NCBI GenBank assembly: GCA_963802355.1
Contig: CAWDIV010000019.1
Coordinates: forward strand, 372,001 to 436,000
Length of the DNA stretch: 64,000 nt
Origin: SG8-41 sp963802355
GTDB lineage: Bacteria; Pseudomonadota; Gammaproteobacteria; Burkholderiales; SG8-41
Direction: 5' to 3'
Numbering within the stretch: position 1 is the first letter of the stretch; each line of letters starts with the position of its first letter. Made by a program: the position numbers and the translations under genes. Positions 50,965 through 58,972 of this stretch are shown in pieces. The notes under the pieces are model-generated. The model was given only the letters and a program-made list of their open reading frames with translations, was not told the origin of the DNA and searched no databases.

Positions 50965-51987
50965 TTATTCGGGTTTTGCGCCGGATTGTTTTACGACCTT
51001 GCCCCACTTCCCGACTTCCGTCTTGAGATAGGCGCCGAATTCATCCGGTGATGAGGGCGAAGGTTCGAGTCCCTGAGCGGCGAATTGCTCTTTGAGAAGC
51101 GCGGAGCCCAGAACCTTTGCCGTCTCCTGGTTCAAGCGATCAATGATCGCGCGCGGAGTGCCTGCTGGGACGAGGAGGCCGTACCAGGTGCTGAACTCGT
51201 AGCCTGCGACGCCCGCTTGGTCCAGCGTCGGCACTTCGGGAAAGAAGGAAGACCGTTTGGCCGTGGTCACCCCGAGAGCGCGCAGCTTACCGGCTTTCAC
51301 GTGGGGCAGCGCGGAAGCCAGCGTCGAGACGGCGCATTGCACATGCCCGCCCACGAGATCGATAAGTGCGGGGCCGAGGCCCTTGTACGGTACGTGCGCG
51401 AGCTCCACCTTCGTCATGATCATCAGGAGCTCGGTCGCGAGGTGTCCTGCCGTGCCCACACCGCCCGACGCATAGTTGATCTGGCGCGGCTTCGCCTTCG
51501 CGAGCGCAAGGAAATCGCGAACCGATTTCACGGGCACCGACGGATGCACGACCAGCAGATTGGGCTGCCGGCCGACCAGCGAGACGGCGGCGAGGTCCTT
51601 CAACGTGTCGTACGGCAGCTTGGGATAGAGCGTGGCGTTCACCGCGAGGCTGATGTTGTTGATGAGCAGGGTGTAACCGTCAGCCGGCGCCTTGGCGGCG
51701 AGATCGGTGCCAATGGTACCGCCGGCTCCGCCGCGGTTATCGACGATGACCTGCTGGCCGAAACTCTCGCCCAGCCTCTGGGCGACGATGCGGCCGACGA
51801 TGTCGTTGCCGCCGCCGGGCGGAAACGGCACGATCAGGCGGATGGTCTTTATGGGGTACTGCTGCGCTGTTGCCGGCGCCGCCGCGAGGACTGCGAGGAT
51901 CGCGGCAAGCAGCGCGGCGACGCGCAGGAGTTGGCCGACGAATTTGACGAGGTCGTGATTGAGGTTTGGGCTTACTTGACCGCGCAT
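50965..51987 (-). CDS. Bug family (TctC) periplasmic carboxylate receptor
   Basis: 340 aa from ATG 51987; a longer frame to 52098 lacks signal-peptide features before it. The signal peptide is late (residues about 18-42: LLRVAALLAAILAVLAAAPA then TAQQ). Mature QYPIKTIRLIVPFPPGGGND, VIVDNRGGAGGTIGTDLAAK, PADGYTLLINNISLAVNATL, HPSVPVKSVRDFLALAKAKP and AHVPYKGLGPALIDLVGGHV are typical. It precedes a PrpD-family gene on the same strand with a 186-bp gap. Ligand unknown. Confidence 0.92.
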   Translation of the reverse strand: MRGQVSPNLNHDLVKFVGQLLRVAALLAAILAVLAAAPATAQQYPIKTIRLIVPFPPGGGNDIVGRIVAQRLGESFGQQVIVDNRGGAGGTIGTDLAAKAPADGYTLLINNISLAVNATLYPKLPYDTLKDLAAVSLVGRQPNLLVVHPSVPVKSVRDFLALAKAKPRQINYASGGVGTAGHLATELLMIMTKVELAHVPYKGLGPALIDLVGGHVQCAVSTLASALPHVKAGKLRALGVTTAKRSSFFPEVPTLDQAGVAGYEFSTWYGLLVPAGTPRAIIDRLNQETAKVLGSALLKEQFAAQGLEPSPSSPDEFGAYLKTEVGKWGKVVKQSGAKPE

Positions 51988-52173
51988 ACGGGAAATATCT
52001 TGGACATCCGGTGAATAGAGAATATCGCATGGACTCGGCAGGAAAGGCTTACAGGGGTCGAGGGCAACTCGTAGCCTTATGGGATGATCAAGTGACAAGA
52101 TGAGCGATTGTCCACTTGGTTTTCCGGTGCTCGAGTATGACTGTCGTGGCGGTGACGCCCGTCACATTGTTGG

Positions 52174-53547
52174 TTAACCTGTGGCCCGCGCGGGCTGGCG
52201 CGCAGGGCGCTCGAGTTCCAGGTTGGGCAGCGTTTCGAGCCGCCACAAATCCTCGAGCAGAGCCCGCGCAGCAGCCTCTCCCACGACCGGCGCGGCCAGC
52301 TCGAGGAACTTGTCGTTTACGTCTGCGTCACTCAGTGGCATCTCCGGGTCGCCCTTGCGCGTCTCCTGGAAATGCGAAAGGCGGCGGCCGTCGTTCAACT
52401 CGATCTCGACCTTCGCCGCGCGCTGGCCGGGAAACGCCTTCGAGAGCTCGGGATCGGCGCTGAGCTCGATCTTCTTCATCAATTCGCGGATCGCCGGGTT
52501 GCCGAGCTTCTCGGGCCCGTACGCGTCCAGGCGGACCGGGCCATAAACGAGCGCGTGCGCGACCACGTAGGGCAGGCTGAACTTAGCCTGATAGTCACCT
52601 TCGGGCTCGTAGTTGTTCACGACGTCCAGCCCGCCCTGGTAGGTCGCGATATGGATCTTGCGGATCTGCTTGTGGTCGAGCTTGTGTTTCTCCTTGAGCA
52701 CCTGCACGGCGTCGATCGAGGGGAAGGTGTGCCCGCAACAGCCGTGGTTCTTGAAGGTGATGCGCGTGATGTGATAGTCGGTCCCGAGCTCGCGGGTCGC
52801 TTTCGACCAGTCCGGCTTGACGCTCATGGCCGCGCCGAAACCCACCTCGCCCTCGATGATGTCGTGGACGCCGGTCACGCCCTTGGCGGCCGCCATTGCC
52901 GCGAGCACGCCCGATTCTGCCGCGTGCGCCGCATGCATGGGCTTGCTCATCGCCTCCGAGCGAAACGCCTGCTGCAGTCCCGCTGCGAAGGTGCCGACGG
53001 TCCCGAGCGCATTCATGAATTGCTCGCGGTTGCAGCCAAGGAGCGTCGCGGCCGCCGCAGCGGCGCCGAAGCAGCCGACCGTGCCGGTGGTGTGCCAGAA
53101 CTTGTAATGTGACGGCATCACTGCATCGCCGATGCGGGTCGAGATCTCGTAGCCGACGATGACGCCGCGCAGGAACTGCTCGCCGCTTGCACCCTGCGAC
53201 TGCGCCGTGGCGAGCGCGGCGGCGATCACGGGGGCGCCGGGATGATAGACCGCGTCGCGCCAGATGTCGTCGAACTCCACCGCGTGGGCAGCCGCGCCGT
53301 TGATCAGCGCCGCCGCGCGCTGCGTCGCGCGCCGTCCCGAGCCCAGCCGGGCTTTGCCGCGGTCGAGCTCCTCCGCGAGCGCCTGCTCGAGCAGCGTGGC
53401 GGGCGGCACGCGGCTGCCCGGCAGCAGCGAGGCATACCAGTCGATCACCGCGCGCTTGGCATGGTGGATTACCTCGGGCTTCAGCTTCGCGGTCTGTTCC
53501 CGGATGGCGTAATCGGCATAGGTTTCGAGCAGCATGGAATTCTCCAT
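52174..53547 (-). CDS. MmgE/PrpD family protein
   Basis: 457 aa; the family covers 2-methylcitrate dehydratase, cis-aconitate decarboxylase and itaconate-linked enzymes. N-terminal all-helical domain with VIDWYASLLPGSRVP, GAAAHAVEFDDIWRDAVYHP and GAPVIAAALATA; the HPG and the Asp pair are the family active-site area. C-terminal domain with TFKNHGCCGHTFPSIDAVQV, LKEKHKLDHKQIRKIHIAT. AGGA precedes the ATG. Second family member at 58973-60371. Which acid it dehydrates is not visible. The clustering with Bug receptors is typical of carboxylate use. Confidence 0.9.
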   Translation of the reverse strand: MENSMLLETYADYAIREQTAKLKPEVIHHAKRAVIDWYASLLPGSRVPPATLLEQALAEELDRGKARLGSGRRATQRAAALINGAAAHAVEFDDIWRDAVYHPGAPVIAAALATAQSQGASGEQFLRGVIVGYEISTRIGDAVMPSHYKFWHTTGTVGCFGAAAAAATLLGCNREQFMNALGTVGTFAAGLQQAFRSEAMSKPMHAAHAAESGVLAAMAAAKGVTGVHDIIEGEVGFGAAMSVKPDWSKATRELGTDYHITRITFKNHGCCGHTFPSIDAVQVLKEKHKLDHKQIRKIHIATYQGGLDVVNNYEPEGDYQAKFSLPYVVAHALVYGPVRLDAYGPEKLGNPAIRELMKKIELSADPELSKAFPGQRAAKVEIELNDGRRLSHFQETRKGDPEMPLSDADVNDKFLELAAPVVGEAAARALLEDLWRLETLPNLELERPARQPARATG

Positions 53548-53549
53548 CG

Positions 53550-53601
53550 ACGTCCTAGGTCAAGCGTCCCAGATAACGCGTCCCAGGTAAAGCGTCCCGG
53601 G
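53550..53601. repeat. GCGTCTCAGATA-type repeats
   Basis: GACGTCCTAGGTCAAGCGTC then CCAGATAACGCGTCCCAGGT and AAAGCGTCCCGGG. The rest of the 433-bp gap 53548-53980 holds the left inverted sequence at 53695 and otherwise nothing I can assign. Confidence 0.65.
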
Positions 53602-53694
53602 AGGGAAGCCACAGTGCTCGAACCTGACGCCCCGGTCGGCGACCGCTACCTCGTGAACACCATGGCTTCGAGTCGCCAGGTTTTTTGAGGTGGT

Positions 53695-53726
53695 CCCCCA
53701 CATCCCGTCCCCATCTCCCGTCTGTT
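53695..53726. repeat. Left arm of an inverted sequence pair around the FAD-oxidase/HxlR cassette
   Basis: CCCCCACATCCCGTCCCCAT followed by CTCCCGTCTGTT. It matches about 25 of 32 positions of the reverse complement of 56524-56554 (CATCCC, CCCCATCTCCC and TGTT blocks). Confidence 0.4.
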
Positions 53727-53980
53727 CCGTGGGAAAGAAATGGCCGACTTGCTGCACCATAGCCAGTCAGGTAGCGGCGACAGTCGATCCACAATTCGGT
53801 CACAGACACCATCCGTTAACGACCGATTGTCTTGAAAAACTCAACTACTCTGCTCCGTAGTACCTCTGATCGGAAAGTCGACCGCTCAGAACGCTCTACA
53901 AGCGACGCTAGCTGACCACGTATGGGGTCCACGACCCTAGCTCGCCAGTGCCGGCGCTCGCCAACACCACTCCACACCGA

Positions 53981-55435
53981 TCAAACGTCGCCCGCGCGAT
54001 CGGAACCACCCACACCATCACTCAACCTCGGGCGGATGTTCTGGTTGTGGTGGAAGACGTTGTCGGGGTCGTACGTGGTCTTCGCGTCTACCAGCCGGTC
54101 GTAGACGGACTCGCCGTACGCCTCGCGGATCCGGTCGGGGTCTTCGTCGCCGCCGAGGAAATTGACGTAGACGCCTTGCCGGAAGCGGCCGAGGGCGGCG
54201 AAGAACTCCCTCGTCCAAGCGGTGTCCCGGTCGCCGAAGTCTTCGCCGGGCCGCCACACACCATCGAGGGTGATCGCGTGCGACGCCTGCCGGTTCCCGA
54301 ACGCGGTCCCGCCCTCGGCCACTCGGCTCACCGCTCCCTTCAGATGGAACATCGCCACGTACGACCGCGGCGACGAGCAGGAGAACGCGTGCTCGGCGAT
54401 CACGTCGATGAGGTCGTCGCGGAGCTCGGGGAGGTGGGTGGACTTCCAGTAGTAGTTCCATCCGTGGACGACGGTCGAGTCGAGCGCGCTCTGGAATCCG
54501 ACGTACGGCGCGGGCCCGACCAGGTCGAGGAGGGGAGTCCGGGATGCGCGGAGTGGGCGGAGCACCTGCTCACCCTCCTCGATCGGCCCGGCGTAGCAGG
54601 TACCGACCATCACCACCGGGCGCCAGTGCAGATCCTCGGGAATGACCGGTAGCGGCGGCGCGGTGCCGAACCTCACGACCGTGCCGAGCTCGTCGGGAGC
54701 GTCGCGGACGAAGTCGCGGTAGAAGCGGAGGACTTCCCCGGCGTCGGTCGCGTCCCAGAGGATGGGCCCGGCCAGGACGGTGGGCCCGATGCAGTGGAGG
54801 CGGAACTCGAACGAGGTAACCACGCCGAAGTTGCCGCCGCCGCCTCGCAACGCCCAGAACAGGTCGGGGTGCTCGTCCTCGGACGCCCGCAACAGCTCGC
54901 CGTCGGCCGTCACGACATCGACGGCGAGGAGGTTGTCGACCGTGAGGCCGTGCTTGCGCATCAGCCAGCCGACGCCACCGCCGAGGGTGAGCCCGGCGAC
55001 TCCGGTGTGGCTCACGATTCCGCCGGTGGTGGCCAGACCGTGCGCCTGCGTCTCGTGGTCGACGTCGCCCCACAGCGCACCACCCTGCACCCAGGCCCCG
55101 CGGTCGGCAGGATCGACCCGCACGGCCCGCATCGCCGAGAGGTCGATGACGATCCCGTCATCGCAAACGGCGGTCCCCGCCACGTTGTGGCCTCCACCCC
55201 GTATGGCGATCTCCAGATCGTGGTCGCGGGCGAAACGCACGGACGCGACCACGTCGGCGGCCCCGATGCATCGGGCGATGAGGCGCGGGCGCCGGTCGAC
55301 GGCACCGTTCCACACTGCACGGGCGATGTCGTAGTCGGGATGGTCAGCACTGATCAGCCGGCCTCGGAACCCGTCGATCTCCACGACGGTTGGCTTCTTG
55401 CTCCGGTGGCCGACTTCCGCGGTCGTCGTCGTCAT
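53981..55435 (-). CDS. FAD-linked oxidoreductase with BBE domain (6-hydroxy-nicotine oxidase-like)
   Basis: 484 aa from ATG 55435 behind GGAGGA; the frame is open further but the upstream part is out of family. FAD-binding PCMH domain: IAIRGGGHNVAG with the His that bicovalent flavoproteins attach to FAD, TTGGIVSHTGVAGLTLGGGV, ADGELLRASEDEHPDLFWAL and RGGGGNFGVVTSFEFRLH. The C-terminal BBE motif is complete: YGESVYDRLVDAKTTYDPDN then VFHHNQNIRP. Oxidises a hydroxyl or amine substrate, possibly an oligosaccharide, alkaloid or antibiotic. The sequence style looks actinobacterial. It is divergent from and probably controlled by the HxlR regulator. Confidence 0.92.
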   Translation of the reverse strand: MTTTTAEVGHRSKKPTVVEIDGFRGRLISADHPDYDIARAVWNGAVDRRPRLIARCIGAADVVASVRFARDHDLEIAIRGGGHNVAGTAVCDDGIVIDLSAMRAVRVDPADRGAWVQGGALWGDVDHETQAHGLATTGGIVSHTGVAGLTLGGGVGWLMRKHGLTVDNLLAVDVVTADGELLRASEDEHPDLFWALRGGGGNFGVVTSFEFRLHCIGPTVLAGPILWDATDAGEVLRFYRDFVRDAPDELGTVVRFGTAPPLPVIPEDLHWRPVVMVGTCYAGPIEEGEQVLRPLRASRTPLLDLVGPAPYVGFQSALDSTVVHGWNYYWKSTHLPELRDDLIDVIAEHAFSCSSPRSYVAMFHLKGAVSRVAEGGTAFGNRQASHAITLDGVWRPGEDFGDRDTAWTREFFAALGRFRQGVYVNFLGGDEDPDRIREAYGESVYDRLVDAKTTYDPDNVFHHNQNIRPRLSDGVGGSDRAGDV

Positions 55436-55484
55436 CGTGTCCTCCGCTCTCGATGGCCATATCAGACCACCGCGGACCGCGGCT

Positions 55485-55511
55485 GTGAAGTCAAAAATCT
55501 GGACTTCACAA
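55485..55511. promoter_or_regulatory. Palindrome between FAD oxidase and HxlR genes, candidate HxlR operator
   Basis: Perfect inverted repeat with arms TGTGAAGTC (55485-55493) and GACTTCACA (55503-55511) around a nine-base AT-rich spacer. It is centred in the 86-bp divergent region of the cassette, 50 bases from the oxidase ATG. Dimeric HxlR regulators bind such sites. Confidence 0.65.
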
Positions 55512-55539
55512 CCGAAGGCGGGTGCGCAACACTGGCGTC

Positions 55540-56238
55540 GTGAGGACGTACGGCCAGTACTGCCCCATCGCCCGTGGCGCCGAGATCTTCGCCGAGCGCT
55601 GGACACCGCTGATCATCCGCAACCTGTACCTTGGCTGCGGACGCTTCAGTGAGATCCTGGCGGGCGCGCCCGGACTCTCCCGTACCCTGCTCTCACAGCG
55701 GCTCAAGCACCTCGAGCGGCTCGGCATCGTCGAGTCGGCACCCAAGCCCGACGGGCGCGGGCACCACCACAAGCTCACCTCCGCGGGCCACGACCTCTTC
55801 AAGGTCTGCCAGTCGCTCGGCGAGTGGGGTGCGCGTTGGCTCGAGATCGCCCCCGAGAACCTCGACCCCTTTGTGGCCCTTTGGTCGATGTGCAACGCGC
55901 TCCGCCGAGACCGGCTCCCGGATCGACGCGTCGTCATCCGCTTCGACTTCACCGGCCGCCCGCGCCGTGAGCGCTATTGGCTACTCATCGAGCTCGGAGA
56001 CACCGAGATCTGCAAGACGTACCCCGGCCTCGACGAGGACCTCTACATCACGGCGGAAGCCGAAGCCTTCGTCAAATGGCACGCCGGCCAGCTCACCTGG
56101 GCCCAAGCCACCCGCGAGAACCGCATCCAACTCGTCGGCCCCTCGTCGCTCGTAAGAGCCTTCCCAACCTGGAACGCCCGCAGTATGTTCGCCCATATCA
56201 CGCCGGTCTCGCGCACCCCCACGAGCCCCGCAGGCTGA
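55540..56238 (+). CDS. HxlR family winged-helix transcriptional regulator
   Basis: 232 aa if GTG 55540 is used (TYGQYCPIARGAEIFAERWT begins the family domain); GTG 55522 gives six more residues. The HxlR domain is residues about 1-100: the conserved N-terminal Cys in YCPIA, ERWTPLIIRNLYLGCGRFSE, LSRTLLSQRLKHLERLGIVE and GRGHHHKLTSAGHDL. Unusually, about 130 residues follow (DRRVVIRFDFTGRPRRERYW, YITAEAEAFVKWHAGQLTW), an SCP2/sterol-carrier-like segment seen in longer actinobacterial members. Divergent from the FAD oxidase with a palindrome between; control of that gene is likely. Confidence 0.9.
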   Translation: MRTYGQYCPIARGAEIFAERWTPLIIRNLYLGCGRFSEILAGAPGLSRTLLSQRLKHLERLGIVESAPKPDGRGHHHKLTSAGHDLFKVCQSLGEWGARWLEIAPENLDPFVALWSMCNALRRDRLPDRRVVIRFDFTGRPRRERYWLLIELGDTEICKTYPGLDEDLYITAEAEAFVKWHAGQLTWAQATRENRIQLVGPSSLVRAFPTWNARSMFAHITPVSRTPTSPAG

Positions 56239-56711
56239 CATCCTCGATGCGGCCTCCCACTGCGGCACCGCACCCCCGACAAAGGCGACGAGCGGTCTGG
56301 CAGGTTCGGGGAAACGTCTTCAGTGACCGGTTGTGGCCCGTTTGCAGGCTCTGGCCATTGCGCGCGCTTGAACGCTTCAAGGCCGGCACACGGCCGTTAG
56401 CCGCAGCGAGGCCGGTAACCACTCGCTTCCAGCGGGAAGAACGAGAGATGCGGGCGCTCATTCCAGTGAAGGGCGTGACGACTGATGCCGCTTCCGCTAC
56501 TGATGCCTGACGGCGGTAACTCAAACAATGGGAGATGGGGGCGGGATGGGGGCGCCTCTCTTTGAGAGCATGACGTACGCGCCTGGGTCGGGCGCGGGCT
56601 TGGCGCCCTAGACCCGGGCAGCACAGACAAGGCCGGGAATTCGGCGAGGACTGTCGATCAGAATGTTGGTGTTACTGGCACGTAGGAACCGTCCGGACCA
56701 CGTATAAGTTG
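56239..56711. other. 473-bp gap without recognisable gene; right arm of inverted pair at 56524-56554
   Basis: The only pattern found is AACAATGGGAGATGGGGGCG at 56524, continuing GGATGGGGGCG, the inverted counterpart of 53695-53726. Short open frames here have no family resemblance. Confidence 0.5.
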
Positions 56712-58787
56712 TTACAGCACGAGCAACCCATCCACGGCGACCACGCCTTGACCTTCCGGTTTGACGATCAGGGGATTGATTTCCGCTTCCTGGACGGCGG
56801 GCTGCAAATGCGCGAGCTGTGAAAACGCGGCGACGGCTGCGGCGAGTGCATTGCAGTCGCCGCGCGGCAGCCCGCGGTAGCCACGGATCACGGCGAGTCC
56901 TTTTACCTCGTCGATCATGGCGAGCGCTTCCATTTTGCTCACCGGCGCGAGCCGCACTGAGAAATCGCGGTAAATTTCCGCGAGCACGCCGCCCACACCC
57001 AGCACGACCACCGGCCCGACTTGGGGATCGCGCTTGTAACCGAGTATGACTTCCGCCAACCCCTTTTCCATCCGCTGCACCAGCACGCCTTCGATGCGGG
57101 CGTCTTTTTTGTGAGCGCGCGCGTTCGCCAGGATTTCCCGGGTTGCGGCCGCCAGCTCCTCGCCCGACGCCACATTGAGTCGTACCGCGCGCGCTTCTGT
57201 TTTGTGCACGATGTCCGGCGAAAGGATCTTCACGACGACAGGAAAGTCAAGCTTCACCGCCTGGTCAGGTGACATGATGACCGCGGACTGCGCCGCCGGC
57301 ACGCCGAGCGCGTCGAACACGCGGCAGGCCTCCTGCTCGTTCAGGCGCTGCTTTCCGCCGAGAAACGCCTGAGCGGCGAAGAGGCGCGCCCCATCCGCGG
57401 CGGGCGCGGCAACCGGGGCACGCCAGTCGCGCCAGGCGCGTATGGCGTCCGCGCACGTTTCCGGTGTGCGGAAACCGGCGATGCCGTGGGCGGAGAGCAG
57501 CGCGAGCGACTCATCGGCCTGGGGCGCGCAAAACACCGCGATCGGCTTGCCGCGCCGGGTCGCCTCCAGGATCGGATCGATTGCGATGTGGGGCTGGAAC
57601 TGCGCCGAACTGCCGACCACAGCCAGCGCCAGATCGCAATGATCCGACGCGAGCAGCTCGTTCAGCACGCCGCTGTAGACTTCCTTCCTCGCGCCGGCCA
57701 TGGTGAGATCGGTCAGGCGCGCGCGATTGATGACGATCTTCTTCTGCGCGAGGTTGGCGACGATTTCGTCCGTGGGCCCGACGACCTCCACGCCCAGCGT
57801 GCCCAGTCGGTCGATCACGGTGGCTGCGCCGCCCCCGGTGGTGGTCAGGGCTGCCACGCGGTGCCGGCCCGCCGGCCGCTGATCAAGAAGCAGCGCCGGC
57901 AATTCGAACAGCGTCTCGAGGAGATCGACGCGCAGCATGCCGTTTGCGCGGAAGAAGGCGTCCGCCACGTCGTCGGAGCCCGTCATCGCGCCGGTGTGGG
58001 AGGTCGCGAGCTCGACGCCGACGTCGGAGCGGCCGAGCTTGAATACGACCACCAGCTTGCCGTCGGCATACGCGCGGCGGGCGGCCCGAGCGAGGCGCTC
58101 CGCGTCGCGGATCGTTTCCATGAACAGCAATATGGTGCGGGTGTCGGGGTCGTCCACGAGCAGGTCGGCGATCTCGCCCACCGCGAGGTCGGATTCGTTG
58201 CCCACCGACACGAGCTTCGAGAATCCCGTGCCGCGTCCCGCCCCGCGCGACATCAAGGAGCCCATCATGCTCCCGCTCTGCGAGACGATCGCCGTGCTTC
58301 CAGCGGTGACTTGCGCGTGCTCGAGCACCGCGTTGACGCACAGGATGAGATGCGAATGCAGGTCGAGCAGCCCAATGCAGTTGGGCCCGAGCAGACGCAG
58401 GCCGCCCGCTCGGGCGAGCTTCAGAATCTCCTCCTGCATCCCGCGTCCCGCCGCGCCGGTCTCGGCGAAGCCGTCGCTGAAGATGGTGGCGACGGGCACT
58501 TTCTTCTCGCAGCACTGCGCGATCGCCTCGGGGACGTCCTTGGCCGGGACCATGATGAACGCGTGGTCCACCGGCGCGGAAACGGCGCGCAGATCGGGGT
58601 ACGCCTTCTCTCCGAAGAGCTCGTCGCGGCCCCGGTTGATCGGGAATATCTTGCCGGGGAAGCCGTGCTTGCGCAGGAAACGCTGCGGACGCGAGGTATT
58701 CTTCGTCGCGTCGCCCGACGCGCCGAACAGCGCCACCGAGCGCGGCGCGAACAGGGCCTGGGCGAGATTGGAATGTTCGTTCTTCAT
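56712..58787 (-). CDS. ADP-forming acyl-CoA synthetase, single-chain (alpha-beta fusion)
   Basis: 691 aa. It begins with the CoA-binding Rossmann domain (PRSVALFGASGDATKNTSRP), continues through the ligase domains (LLGPNCIGLLDLHSHLI, AIVSQSGSMMGSLMSRG, ELATSHTGAMTGSDDV with the probable phosphohistidine, ALTTTGGGAATVIDRLG) and ends with an ATP-grasp domain from about residue 460 (LNEQEACRVFDALGVP, FPVVVKILSPDIVHKTEARA, VEAEINPLIV-type end). Acid + CoA + ATP to acyl-CoA + ADP + Pi. It has both halves that are separate proteins at 25082-27269. Acid specificity unknown. Confidence 0.92.
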   Translation of the reverse strand: MKNEHSNLAQALFAPRSVALFGASGDATKNTSRPQRFLRKHGFPGKIFPINRGRDELFGEKAYPDLRAVSAPVDHAFIMVPAKDVPEAIAQCCEKKVPVATIFSDGFAETGAAGRGMQEEILKLARAGGLRLLGPNCIGLLDLHSHLILCVNAVLEHAQVTAGSTAIVSQSGSMMGSLMSRGAGRGTGFSKLVSVGNESDLAVGEIADLLVDDPDTRTILLFMETIRDAERLARAARRAYADGKLVVVFKLGRSDVGVELATSHTGAMTGSDDVADAFFRANGMLRVDLLETLFELPALLLDQRPAGRHRVAALTTTGGGAATVIDRLGTLGVEVVGPTDEIVANLAQKKIVINRARLTDLTMAGARKEVYSGVLNELLASDHCDLALAVVGSSAQFQPHIAIDPILEATRRGKPIAVFCAPQADESLALLSAHGIAGFRTPETCADAIRAWRDWRAPVAAPAADGARLFAAQAFLGGKQRLNEQEACRVFDALGVPAAQSAVIMSPDQAVKLDFPVVVKILSPDIVHKTEARAVRLNVASGEELAAATREILANARAHKKDARIEGVLVQRMEKGLAEVILGYKRDPQVGPVVVLGVGGVLAEIYRDFSVRLAPVSKMEALAMIDEVKGLAVIRGYRGLPRGDCNALAAAVAAFSQLAHLQPAVQEAEINPLIVKPEGQGVVAVDGLLVL

Positions 58788-58972
58788 GAGATGTGCGAAA
58801 CGGGTGATTCGAGTAAGGGCGACGTGATAAGGTCGCCAGACTTTATCCTCTCGCGATGTAAATCTTACCTAGGTCGGTCTGTTCCGTTCCCCTTCGTGTG
58901 CACAGATAACGGAGGATCGCTTCCCCGCGGCTACTCCCCTTCACGCGATCTCGCACCCGTATCTATACGGAG

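Noticed and set aside
53548..53812. Short minus-strand frames of 66-85 aa after the PrpD gene
   Set aside because: No motif, no ribosome site, and they overlap repeat-derived sequence.
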